DNA of 64,000 nt from assembly GCA_017893485.1 (NCBI GenBank), contig CM030367.1, positions 145,627,767-145,691,766 on the forward strand, written 5' to 3'. Positions 33,491-45,475 of the stretch are shown here, piece by piece. The translations under genes and the position numbers were made by a program. Each line of letters starts with the position of its first letter. Positions within the stretch are counted from its first letter, which is position 1. Source of the DNA: Hemerocallis citrina. Taxonomy: Eukaryota > Streptophyta > Magnoliopsida > Asparagales > Asphodelaceae. The notes under the pieces were generated by a model. It saw only the letters and a list, made by a program, of their open reading frames with translations, was not told the DNA's origin and did not search any database.

Positions 33491-36400
33491 TTATCCAATT
33501 GAGGCAATTAAATATATAGCTACCTCTTGTCGTATTTGACTATTGGATGAGTCGACAGTAGTATATTCCAACCTTTGTTTCAAGGCTTCCATTTTATCAG
33601 GATGCAGCTCACAAAAGAAGTCCATAAGAACTTGATTTTGATGATCAAAATCATTTGATAGTCGATTTCTGCTGCACTGCAATGATTTTTTCTGCGAAAG
33701 TTTACAAAATATGTAATGCACAGAAGTACAATAATGCTCAGAAAGAAGGCTGATAGAAGTCACATTTAATTAAGAACTACAGCAAATAGTCATAGCATAA
33801 ACAATTCACTAGTCATAGCATAATTCATTTAATATAAGTAGGACAATTGAACATCCATGTTGTACCAATTTACAGGTTTTAGAGATATAAGACAAGCACT
33901 CACTTAAGAGCCTAGTCCAGAACAGCAAAGTTCTAAGGCATACAACCTGAATATAACTAATCTAAGTACTTATTGAATTTTCTAAAACTTATTGTTAAGC
34001 TGGAAAGGCTGACTTTGTACACCATAGTGGGTGGGTAGGTGTAAGTGGATGGATAGGTAGAAAGTGTTCTGAATAATAATTTTCACCAAAATAGATCAAA
34101 TAAAATACAGCTTTTGCATTTTAAGAACATGAAAATTTGTCCCAGAATTTTACGTTCCTTTTACAACATTAGAGAACAAGAAATGCCATATTTATTGTTG
34201 GGCAAGTTTTATTATTATCTATGGAAACAGACAAGAGTATTGCATTCATACATAGCAATTCTTGAGGAAAAGATGAATTTGAATATGTATTCTGGCATGC
34301 TATGATTATGTACATATGTTCAGTATATTTCATCAATTTTGATGATATCGAGAAGATTATGTACATATATTCTGGCATGCTAATTCTAAGAACAAACAGA
34401 TATCGAGAAGATTCGAACTTTCTAAACCATTGCCGAAAATCCCCATATTATATTTAAAAAAATCATATAATCTATAAGTGAATTCCAAAACCCCAATTTC
34501 TATTCCAATAAGAAATGAAACCCTACCCCTAGAATTTACATGTTTCAGTTCAATTGCACATTTTATTGAACATAATGAGCACATGAAAGTAAGATAAAAT
34601 TACCTTTTAGGGGGTGGTTTCTTTCTAGGGTAAAATGGTTTGTTACTGATGACATCTGCAACAAGGAGAGGCTGTTGCAATTTCAAGTCGGCAGTGGCGT
34701 TAGTGGTCATTGTCATTAGCGATGAGTCAACAGTCAATGGTTTCTGCATAATAATTATGATTTCAAAAATGTAATATTCCGGTTAATTGTGTAAAAGTAA
34801 CTAGACAAATACAATAATACAGAAATTATTTCATTTCACAAGAATATTTTCCGCTTGCATTGAAGGCAGGACTAGTTGCAAGATTTCTCGCGCCAGCGGT
34901 AAATAATATCAGAATTTTCTTAATTTGTTTCTGAATTTTTTATTGTGGATAGTGAATTAATCATCATTATCTTATAAGTTAATATTTGTATATTATATCA
35001 GGAAGGAATTGCAGTTGGTAGGAGCTTAGCCATACAAACAACTGACTATATAGACGGAAATAAGGAGATGATAGCTTATGGAATAATGAACATTATGGGC
35101 TCCTTCACTTCCTGCTATCTTACCACTGGTATGTTCTTTTACTTTAAAATTTGGAAAAACATTAACATGACCTTCAATTCCTATCAGATCCAGTTCACCT
35201 AAGCTTTAGTCGATAGGTCATAGTCTTAGATTCAAATATGTTGTCTCTTCTTGTATAATACTTAATTGGGACTATTACTGCTGGCAAATGGCTTAACAAA
35301 GACTTTGTTCTGTAGGTCCATTTTCCAAGTCTGCAGTGAACAAGCATGCTGGGAACAAGACGCAAATGGCAAATATAGTCCAAGCTTTTATCGTAATGTT
35401 GGTTCTCTTTTTCTTGGCACCTCTCTTTAAGTGTAATTTTTGTGTTATTATGGTGTGTATAATTCATTAATTGATTAATATTGGTTATTGGTTTGAATGA
35501 TTATATTGGTTATTGGTTTGAATGACTACAGATGAAGGTGAAAGAATATCATATTGGACTAAATCCTTGAATTTCCTATATTATTTCCATTAGCAGAAAA
35601 AATACATTCAAATTCAATTTCAAAGGGTAGGGAAAAATAACAAATTTGCAGTAAAACTAAATATGAATTCAAAGAGAACACGTGAAAATTAGATTATACT
35701 AAACCTGAGTGTTTTACCTGAAAAGGCATACTGAAAGTGCTTATAATAAGAAAGACCATCTATTACATATAGTATAATGCCAAATCAATAATTATGAATT
35801 CCGTTTGTATGAACTGATTATGTATATTAATCGATGATTATATAGATGTGAAGAGATGCATTGCTATTAAAGTGCATAATCATGTACTGCTGTATATTCA
35901 CAACTGTATATATTATCTCCTGAACTTTTCGGTCTCTATCATGCTTCATACCTAATAACCTCACCATCAAGTCACTGTATGGCTGGGTTGCATATAGAGA
36001 TCGAACATTAAGATTTTCTGAAACTGAGCAACAAAAACAAAAATAAAAGATTGAATAAATTCAACCAGGGAAGATGAAGCTGCACATAACAAACCAGAGG
36101 ATCTTGATCCGCTCCGAACCCAATAATCCATCCATCCATCTTAGTTCCTGCATTAAAACGTTTCAGTTCAACTGCGCATTGTATCGAACAGGATGACTGC
36201 ATATATAGTAAAAGTAAGATAAATTTACCATAAGGAAGTTGTCACTAGTGATATCAGTGCCGAGGAGGAGCGGGCTCATGTTGGAGTGGTCATTGACGTT
36301 GATCACCGCAGCAGCAGCATTCAAAAAGTTGAATATCTCAAGTCTCTATAATCAAGAGAGCAGGCTAGGAATCTGTGACAAAAAGACAAAAATTTACAGT

Positions 36401-36866
36401 TAAACTAAATATGTATTCAAAGATTCATAACAGAGAACATAAAAACACAGTGAAAGAAAGAGAGACTAACCATGCCATAAAGGTTTTAACTTTGGATGCA
36501 GCCTTTCCCAAATTGTAATTCAACCCACCCAACGCAGCAGGCTCCTGCAATTCACTTCGTTCAGGCATTTTATCGAACAGGATGAATGCATAAAACAGAG
36601 ACATTAAGACAAAAAATTACATCGGAACTTACGGCGGAGGGGGGGGTAGTGTCTGGCGTCAGCAACGGAACCCAGCTGGATTACAAGGATTGGTCGTTAA
36701 CATGACGTAATCAGCGGCTGGCCTTTCAAGTTGTTCAATATCAGACAAACAAATATACTAATTTGCAGTTAAAACAAATATATTATTCAAAGATTCATAA
36801 CAGAGAAGTAAAAGAGAGAGACATACCAGATCGTAAAGGGGTTTCGCCTTTCACCAAATCCGCCAT
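33491..36866 (-). pseudogene. Possible decayed minus-strand gene of the CACTA element
   Basis: Several short coding-like blocks are read on the minus strand: an ATG at 36866 (MADLVKGETPLRS, followed by GTATGT), a block near 36540-36475 (EPAALGGLNYNLGKAA), one near 36330-36240 (ending TDITSDNFLM), one near 36150-36060 (GTKMDGWIIGFGADQD), one near 34745-34605 (ending KPPPKR), and a last one at 33763-33491 ending EVAIYLIASIG. GT and AG signals lie at some edges, but joining the first two gives a stop, so the model is uncertain. It may be a TNPA-like accessory gene or a captured gene; the product is not recognised. Confidence 0.35.
34863..35433 (+). pseudogene. Captured sulfate transporter (SULTR) gene fragment
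   Basis: Three exon pieces with their introns remain, on the plus strand: exon about 34863-34898 (KAGLVARFLAPA), intron 34899-35001, exon 35002-35128 (EGIAVGRSLA, DGNKEMIAYGIMNI, GSFTSCYLTTG), intron 35129-35315, exon 35316 to about 35430 (GPFSKSAVN, ANIVQAFIV, FFLAPLF). Introns have GT-AG ends and the frame continues across both junctions. These match the conserved membrane region of plant SULTR proton/sulfate cotransporters (motifs AVGRSFA, GNKEM, SCY.TGSFSRTAVN). Only this small central part is present and no promoter or remaining exons are seen, so it is a non-functional capture. Confidence 0.8.
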
Positions 36867-37459
36867 GCCAAAAACTAGGGTTAGGGTTTCTCACCCGTGA
36901 AGAGACAAGACAACTAGGGTTAGGGGCGACGAAGAGCGGCGAGGAGCGGCGACGAAGAGGCTGGATGAAGAAAGTTGCGATTTTGGTGGGATGCGGGCGT
37001 GGGGGGGGGGGCTGAAATCAGGGTTATGTTTTGGGGAAGGTCGCGCGGGTCTTTTATTCTTTTTGTTCTGCCTTTCGATTTTGGCCGGGAAAGTTAAAAG
37101 AATGTGTTTATTGGTTTTTTTTTTCTTTTTACCCGCTCAGTATTTGAAAAGTGAGAATAATTTTTTAACATGAAATTGCTGGGTGGCAAAATTATCTATG
37201 TAATGCACGTGTTTATATCTAATTTATTTTTAAAAATAAATATTTTATTACTGCTTTGGTAATGGAGTATTGTTTGTTGCAATTGTTCCCTTGTAATTGT
37301 CAACACTTGCAACGGTTAAATAAAATCTCTTGCGGATGTCAAAATATTTGCAATGAATGGGTTTGTTGTGAGTAATTTGTTGTTGATAGTAACAACTACA
37401 AGGAATTTTTTGTGCTTGCAAATAATCCATTATTATTGCAAGGTTTTCTACTAGTGTAT

Positions 37460-37882
37460 CCCCAAACAAGAGAGTTTATCTCTTAAGGGGAAGATTCAAA
37501 TAAGAGATGAGAAATTCATATCGATCAAATGAGTTCAGATCGATCTCTTGATATGTTTCTTAGGCCTATAAATACCCTCCCCCCTCCACAGTCAGAAGGT
37601 AATCAGCAATTTTTCTCTCAAACTATCTCTCTCTGGTTCTGACTTGAGCGTCAAAGGGTCTGTCGTACGAGGCCAACTCTCGGTGTTTCAGGCTTTTTGC
37701 AGATCTATCGGCCGCCCCAACAACCGTCAAATCTAGATCACGGTGTTCATTCAACGATCCGGATTCAATCTCAGGAGCTCTAACCACATTTCACGACAAA
37801 TATCAAAGGTCAGATTTGTAGTAGTTTCCATCAAATATTAACTTACTATCTATTTACTCCTACACCAAAATAAGCAGCAGCA
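37460..37882 (+). repeat. 5' LTR of element 4 (left edge uncertain)
   Basis: Has a TATA box CTATAAATAC at 37566-37575, a leader with CTCTCTCT, and a U5 with GATCACGGTGTTC and ATCAAATATTAACT that matches the LTR at 48550-48936. It ends AGCAGCAGCA just before the PBS-like site. Confidence 0.65.
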
Positions 37883-37885
37883 GAT

Positions 37886-37904
37886 TGACGTCATCTGTGA
37901 GAAC
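37886..37904 (+). promoter_or_regulatory. PBS-like site of element 4
   Basis: TGACGTCATCTGTGAGAAC follows the LTR end after GAT. It matches the layout and most bases of the PBS of elements 1 and 3 (TGGCGCCGTCTGTGGGAA) with several G-to-A and C-to-T changes, so the site looks decayed. Confidence 0.55.
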
Positions 37905-37926
37905 TACACAAATCAGACTAACCGTC

Positions 37927-38073
37927 ATGCAACCAAGACTAAGAGGCTAAGCGGTGTCCTCAAGCCATCGTACCAACTCTCTTCGTCAACCAGCTCCTCC
38001 TGTGGAAGATCTGATTCCTCCTCCACAGTCACCCAGACAGCCTAGTCAAGCTTCTTTCAATGATGAGGCGCCT
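37927..38073 (+). pseudogene. Gag N-terminal remnant of element 4
   Basis: An ATG at 37927 opens MQPRLRG, followed at once by a TAA and then by a Pro/Ser/Gln-rich stretch (RQPAPPVEDLIPPPQSPRQ) typical of the variable Tat gag N-terminus. It is cut at 38073 by a Tekay-type LTR. Whether the sequence from 43431 on continues this gag could not be shown. Confidence 0.5.
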
Positions 38074-41000
38074 TGTCATGCCCCGCTTCCTAAAAAGGAA
38101 TACAGAATACGGATATGCGATAAAGTCCAGCGAATGGCTTTCACCATTCATCAGCTGTAAGGATCTTTTCAACAATACACAGGAATAAACAAGAAACAAG
38201 TAGGGAATAATCAACCACATATGCATGAATAAATTTCTAAATCAACAGAATTTACTTGAAATAAAATACTTAATCTCAAATAAACCAGATCTGGAAACAA
38301 CAAGTAATAAGTTCTGGGACAAAAATGCCCAATACAAGATCTAAGTAGCAATAAATACAATTGATTCAAAACATGAAATAAACTCAATCAGAAACTCTAG
38401 CCAAGCCTAGAACAGTTGGTCACTTACTCCTTCGGCCAGCTGATCACCGAAATCTGCAAATTTAACAATTTGCAGGAAAATGAAAACAGAAAACAATACG
38501 CCCGTTATTGTAAGTTACAGGACATATGTAGTGTAGGAAACAAGTACGGAAAATAGATAAAGAAAATACAGAGTAGCAACAAGAAACAAGTACTGAAATA
38601 AGCATGAGAGGAATGTAACAGAAAAATAGAGCAACTAACTCTTAAGCCAAGAAGTAGGATCAAATGACATGATTAGATAACAGGGTACAAGTAACACATA
38701 ACAGGTATCAAGTAGCATGCAAATACATAAACAAGTAACAGGTGTCAGGTAGCATGTACAGGTAAACATGTAACAGGAATGTGTAAGTGATAAGGTATTC
38801 TCATGTCTTGTATTTAATCATAACTAGGTAGCTTTTCATGACTCCCAAATTTTACCACATGGTTGCTACATTCAAACAAGTTGCGTTTAGATTTCGTAGT
38901 GGATTGTATGGGACCGTGTACTTAGGTATCAGGTAAACAGGTAAACAGAATCATATATCATGTAATTATATAATCATATAACAGGTAATCAGGTATCAGG
39001 TAGGACCTACGGGTCCCCTTCTGAGTACATCTTCCTATAGGGAATTATGTAGCTAGGTAATAAGGTAAACAAGTAATCAGGATCATGTATTATGTAATCA
39101 TGTAACATGTAACATATGGAAAACACAGGCCCCCTTCCAAGTACATATTTCTATATTTTTCACTACTAGATATTTCTCTTAACCCCGGCTTGATTACTTG
39201 TCATTATTATTAAAGCAGGCATATACGTGCACAAACAGGGCAAGAAAAACCTGGAAAGAAACAAGGAACAAGCGCAAGTTGGATAGAAGACATGAACGGG
39301 TGATAAACAACTCATAATAGACTAGGACAACGAGACTTTCAATTCTGGACAGCATGACATTGCTGCACCAAATCTGAGATTTCTATTTCCACAGGAATCC
39401 AAAGTTGGATCTGTCAGGAAATATAGAAACTAGACTCTCAGCCTAATCCAGCGAATATACACAAGTCATATAACAACTATAGAAACAGGGCTCAAGACAA
39501 CGTTTTATATAGAATTCATGTTCAGCCAGAAATCGCAAAGTTTTGTTTATAAGCATGAAAATGACATAAAAACAGACTAATTAAATCTAGGAAAAATCTG
39601 GAAGGTTCCCTAGCATGTCTAGTACCAGAATATAATATTTCATAAAATTCCATTACAGATAGTGTAGTCAATTTAATTTGGAAAACAGAATGATGCAGCA
39701 AATTTATGAATCTGAAATTTTAGACATAACAGTACCAAAATAACACTAAATCACAAAATACAACTCGGAATTCAAATCTGTCAAAAGGGTTTTAAAATAG
39801 ACATGCTATTCTATATTTCATATTCACAAAGTTTTAATCAAAAGTGACTGGAATCAGGTTGGAAACAGAGTTCTATACTGAACAACATGTAGTTTGGAAA
39901 TATATTGATTAGTTTCACAAGCATGAAATAAGTTATGAAAATCATTAAAAAATTCCAAAAAAAATTAGGGGTTGATCCCAGTCATGTCTAAACATACCCA
40001 AAAAAATATTAAGTCTAGATTTAACTTTTAACATAAGTTTTAAAATAATAGATCATATAACGATCTTATAATTCAAAATCTGAAAACTACGACACAGCTG
40101 CAGTAAAACAACGATAACACACACATCAAAAATCAAAATTGAGATCCGTCAAAAGTTTTGAAAAATAGACATCGAGGGCTACGAATTATAGTCACAAAAT
40201 AATTTATTTTACTGAATTTAATAGGGTCTAAATTGCTGTACTAAATCAGGGCAGCAGCAAAAACGAAATTCGGAGTTCATACCCATGACTTGAAGTTACT
40301 CTAATAATTTAAAATAAATTAAGTTCAGAGTTTGCTTCATCATTCGATTTGCTCCTGCAATCTGTTAGCGCCTCGAAGACAGGTTCGGAGTCCATACCGA
40401 TGGATCGATGTTACTTTAGCAACTTGTAATAAGACAAGTCTAGAGTTCAACTCGCCATTCGATCTGCTCCCACAACATGTTAATACTTAAACTAATAAGT
40501 TTGGAATCAATACCCATGGCTCGGTGTTACTTTAGCAACCTGCAATCAAGCACGTTCGAGTTCAATTTGCCATTCGACCTTTTCTTGAAACTAGTTAAAA
40601 TTCATTAAAGACAGATTAGAGGTCCAAAATCGTGGATTGCAGTTACTCCAGTATCACTTGCAAAAGCAACACTTAAAGTTCAACTTACCGCTCGATGTGA
40701 CTCACAATTTGTTGGAGGACCCATACAGCAAGTATGGAAAATAGTTATCCCTCAGAGTTGCTCCTACAACTAGCTGAGTATGCAAGCCATTTGTGCTTGG
40801 CTTGTTGGTATTTTCGGGAGCTAGAGGGAAAGAGGCTTGCTGTTTTCTTTTGGAGTAGGGGATTTTGGAGCTTTTGCTAGGGGTTCTCTTTGAGGTGAGT
40901 GCTTCTTTTGCTTTCTAATGATTTGTAGAATTCATGATTAGGTGTATATGCATGGAATGATAATTAAAAATTGTGTGGATGTTTCTTTTATTCTTAAATG

Positions 41001-43430
41001 TTTTGTAGAATACATGAATAGATGTGAATGCATTTGAATGATAATGTGTGGGTGTTTTCATAATCTTCTAGTGTGTATAAGTTATGTTTGTTTAAACTAT
41101 AAATGTGTAGATAAAGTTGAATTAAAATGTGTATGTGAAATAGTTCTTTAGAATTTTTGTTTGTGCATACTTAATTACAATTGTGTAGTAGATGTTGAAA
41201 TTAATGTGTAGAGGTTTTATAGAAATCGTTATCTAATGGAAATTTCACACGAACTCATGTGATTAAATTCTTGTATGCATTTTAGTAATATAAATACTCC
41301 CTAAGAATTCTAGTTGAGTAGAGAAAAGTTTGTTCATCTAATTTAAGTTATAAGATTATGAGTAGTTCGTACAACTTAGATAACAATTCCCCCGCACTTC
41401 AAGATCGTTATATGTTTATTTCGTTCAAATACCCTCATTTTTAGAGAAATTGCATTCTGAAATTGTAGAGTGATACATAGTAATTGTATTGTCGAAATTC
41501 TATTAGAATCCTGAAACAAAAAGTTGTATTAAAAGATATAGAACTACTATACAATCAGAATTGGAGGCTTGAAAGCCTGGTTTGCGGGTGTGATTTGGGG
41601 CGTTGTGTGGTGCTATAGGTTGTAGGTTCGAGTCTCGGAAGGCTCTGCTTTTTTTGTTGTTGAAAATTTCAAGTTTTAAACCTACTGTAGTTCAGGTTCA
41701 TAAACAAGAGGCGAGCCCTCTTCTCACTAACATTGAGTTGGCTCACTGGTTCTAAGTCGCGGTCTAGCTCATTGTTGTGTCTGGGTTTGACTTTGGCCGT
41801 GACAGTTTAATTTAATTTTTTTTAATTATTACTATTAGTCAATTCACATGAATTTTAAACAAAATGAATTTAAATTACACTAGAATATTAATGAACTATT
41901 TTGAGATAATTTTGTACAAATTTATAATTTATTTTGAGGGTAAAATCACATTACATATTAAATAGTGTATCAAGATGATTATTTTGAATTCCTCAAGAAT
42001 ACTTTTTTTTTTGGAATGAGCTAACTTTGGATTAATTGAGATAATCAAATATAAATTTGGGGGATTCACTTGGGTGGAAATTATAGTGTACATTATCCAA
42101 TTAAGGAGTAAACTTAGGAATGTTTTATTTTGTGATGAAATATTAAAATGTGAAAAGTCATCCTAGAATGGGTGCACCATATGAGAAATGAATTTTATCA
42201 TAGAATTTATGAAAAATGATTTATGTGACAAATTAAGAAATAATGAAGGCTGTATTTTGGAAAATAAACGTAAGATATTGTAAGGGTTTTATCAAGTCAA
42301 ATTGATCTTGAGATGTGTTATCTTGAAATGGGAAATTTAAAGAGAATGAATGAAAGAATCAAATAATTTGTAATGAATGAATTTTTTTTATGAAGATGTT
42401 AAGATTAACCTAGAAGATCTATATGTTGAGATCGATGGGTTTTAGGAGCTAAACGAGGCCCGTAATGTCCGGCAATTTTGATAAATGAAATTTTGTGAAA
42501 TGGTTAATATGGACCTGAATTTTGATGAGTAAGTTTAAGTTCGGCAGGGTAAGCTAGTTTTAATCCATGAAAATCTAAAATTTAATTAAGGACTGACACT
42601 AGAGAAGATGTGATAAAACCTGGGCAAACGTAAGTGGAGCATTTCTATATAGTCGGGCAGTGGATTTCGGAACTGTGGTTACTTGCGGAGCGAGATGAGC
42701 CATATTAAATTCGGTATTATGATTGATCGGATGGTGGATTCCGGGATCATGAATAGTCGGGCGGATAGGAGGCAGATCTCCAACATATTCCGGGGCTAGA
42801 GCGGCACTTGCGGGATGTTCGCACGCCGAAGATTCTGTATAGTCAGGTAGTAGATTCCGGGTCTGGATTCCATACTCATGGAATGTCTAAACCTTGATTT
42901 TGTTACCGTAGTAGGATTTCTTATGACGAGGGATTGAACCCTATAATGAGGAGAACGTTAAGGGCTTGCCCTGCGACCTATGTAGTATCAGATGCATAGA
43001 ATCCGAACAAGTGTACATTAGTGCATCACAAGTGTGAAAGTCTGCATTAGGCATGAGGTCATATCATACACTGACATGTTTAGGGCAGTCACTTTTCATA
43101 TTTCGTTTCTACAATCAAGTTTGTGATTGGTGAAGTAGAAGAATCGTTGTGTTATAATATTGCGTCAGTTGTATGCAACTGACATACCCACAGTTTCCTA
43201 GTTGCAAGATTGGTTTTGGCATGGATTTGAAGACACTGTAAGGGATATCACAAGATTGAAGAGCTTTCATTATCATGTATATATTGTACTTATTTATTTT
43301 TGTTGTGTTATTGTAAAGAATGATGTTGTAAATGAAATTTTTCTAAATTTCCTATATTTTTTTACGAAGTTGAAGTAAAAGATCCTGTTTGTACTACGAA
43401 TTACATGTATTTGGAATTCGGGGCGTTATA
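38074..43430. repeat. Tekay/Del-type LTR-derived segment (about 5.4 kb)
   Basis: The edges are TGTCATGCCCCGC and CGGGGCGTTATA, the near-complementary ends expected of a Tekay-type LTR. The right part (about 40800-43430) reads like plus-strand leader and U5, with a purine-rich leader, GCGTCAGTTGTATGCAACTGAC near 43165 and an AATGAAATTTTTC-rich 3' end. The left part (38160-40740) reads more like the U5-type interior of a minus-strand LTR. It could be one long solo LTR or two opposed pieces. No gag-pol is present and no 5-bp duplication was recognised. The whole 5 kb holds no supported gene. Confidence 0.5.
40269..40735. repeat. About 115-bp tandem repeat in the Tekay-type segment
   Basis: Four diverged copies start at about 40270, 40384, 40500 and 40616 (CGGAGTTCATACCCATG, CGGAGTCCATACCGATG, TGGAATCAATACCCATG, TAGAGGTCCAAAATCGTG), each followed by GTTACT..AGC.A and a CGCCATTCGATCTGCTCC-like stretch. 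Confidence 0.8.
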
Positions 43431-44280
43431 GAGTACACGGCAGATAAGTTCGAAAATCCATCGCACATCGTTGACAGTTTGTTACATATACACAACAGAC
43501 TTGAGGCCCTATTATTTAGCTGTAAAGAGCCCAATCGGCGACCTATTAATCTCAACAACAAGGTGCACAACGAGGATCAAGAATATGAGGAGATTTCATC
43601 CAAAAATACAGAACTATCGCAAACCCATATGTTCAGATCCACTACCGCTACAAATATTTACAAATACAAACCGGCAATTCCAAAGTCCAACTCTCTCCAT
43701 GAGCAGCTCATACGACTAGCCAACCCCCAAGTCAATGAATCACAGGACAAGACACCGGCACGTAGAATACTTCTCATTTCACAAACAACAATTCTCATTA
43801 CAACAAAAAATTACAATGAGTCTACGTTTCATGGCTAAGAATCGCTACCAAAAGACTTACAAATATTGTACAACGAACTGTCCAGCAAGTCATTCTTCCA
43901 ACTACACACTAGAGGGATGCTCCGCCTAAGAGACACAAACCACTTCAAAGGCCTCCCACCAATTAACAACTTCACTGGGTCGCCTCAAATCTTGAGAATA
44001 AAATCCAAGACGAGTCATCCTTAGGCGGGCAAGCTCCAGGTTTATTCGACCACCTTTACCTGAGCAAGCTCCAACTTCGTCTCGCTTGAAGCGTCATGCG
44101 AACAAATGAGTCCCAACTCCTTCAAGCACCGCGTATCATGATGGATAGCAAACTCAATGTCCCAAGGACCTCATTCAATGTACACAACCACTTGTCAACA
44201 AAGAGAATAATAGAATCACCTCAACACCGATCGAACACAAGTGACTTCGCTTAAGTATTAAGAAGATTCAGAATACTGAC
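43431..44280 (+). other. Element 4 interior, possible gag remnant
   Basis: A frame open from the preceding LTR end to 43838 reads EYTADKFENPSHIV and RLEALLFSCKEPNRRP, a composition that would suit a gag but with no diagnostic motif. The rest has no recognisable gene. Left as unassigned. Confidence 0.3.
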
Positions 44281-44289
44281 AACTCATTC

Positions 44290-45475
44290 ACTCCAAATAA
44301 TGAGTTTGGCACTCTGCACGCCACTTGTGTTCCTTCGGTCAACAACTGGTTTGCTCCAAACAATAAGTTCAACGCTCTGCTCTATGCATGAGCTCCACCA
44401 ACAACTCGTCAACTACGAACAACGAATTCGATGCCTTGCGCTTTGCTCAGGCTCAATCAACAACTTATTGACTCCGAAAATGAGTTCAACACTCTGCGCT
44501 CTGTTAGAGCCCCATCAATAACTCATCAACACCGAACAACGAGTTCGATGCCTTATGCTTTGCTCAGGCTCCATAAAAAACTCTTTGGCTCCAAACAACG
44601 ATTTCAACGCTTCGCTCACCGCAAGAGTTCGTCAACAACTTGTTTGTTCCAAACAAAGAGTTCAAAGCTCCACTTACCGCACGAGTTCCGTCAACAACTC
44701 GTTTGCTCCAAACATAGAGTTCAATGCTCCGCTCACCGTGCGAGCTCCATCAATAACTTGTTGGCTCCAAACAGTGAATTCAACGCTCTGCTCACTGCAC
44801 GAGCTCCGTCAATAACTCGTTGGCTCTAGACAATGAGTTTAACACCCTGTTCTTCGCTCAGGCTCCATCAACAACTCGTTGACTCCAAACAACAAGTTCA
44901 ACACATTGCTCACTGCTCACTGCACGAGCACCATCAATAACTCGTTGACACCGAACAACGAGTTCGATGTCTTGCGCTTTGCTCAGAATCCATCAACAAC
45001 AAGTTCAACGCCCTGCTCTCCGCTCGAGCTCCGTCAATAGCTTGTTGGTTCCAAACAACGAGCTCTATCCCTTACTCTTCGCTCAGGCTCTATCAACAAC
45101 TCCTTGGCTCAAAACAATGAGTTCAACGCATTGCTCACCGCTAGGGCTCCATCAACAACTCGTTGGCTCTAAAGAATGAGTTCAATGATCCGCTCTCCTC
45201 TGGAGCTCAATCAACAACTCGTTAACTCTAAACAACGATTTCTACGCTCCATTTACTGCTTGCTCTCCATCAACAACTTGTAGACTCCAAACAGTGTGTT
45301 CAACACCCTGCGCTTCACTTAGGCTTCATTGACAACCCGTTAACTCCAAATAACGAGTTCAACACTCCGCTCACCATGTGATTTCCATCAACAACCCTTT
45401 GACTCCAAACAATGAGTTCAATGTCTGATTCCATCACAAAAGTTATCTATCCACTTGCCACGGCCGAACGACAAG
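44290..45475 (+). repeat. 59-60-bp tandem repeat array I of element 4
   Basis: About 20 copies of a unit around AACTCGTTGGCTCCAAACAA, CGAGTTCAACGCTC and a GCTCACCGC.CGAGCTCCATCA segment. Each copy contains an inverted repeat AACTCGTTG/CAACGAGTT with a short loop. Several ORFs rich in Ser, Leu and Gln are its translation. Confidence 0.9.

Larger units (their letters stand above)
32661..37456. mobile_element. CACTA (En/Spm) element carrying a host gene fragment
   Basis: Starts CACTAGTAGAAAATAC and ends GGTTTTCTACTAGTG, perfect CACTA-type inverted ends over at least 13 bp, and is flanked by a 3-bp duplication TAT (32658-32660 and 37457-37459). Both subterminal regions are full of short repeats of the type TTGCAACGG, TCCCTTGCGAAT and CGCAACGGA, as in this superfamily. 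No intact TNPD-type transposase was found in its 4796 bp, so it is probably non-autonomous. Confidence 0.9.

Noticed and set aside
41570..41660. tRNA-like or SINE-like segment with GGTTCGAGTCTC
   Set aside because: Only a B-box-like core is seen; no cloverleaf or A-box could be drawn.
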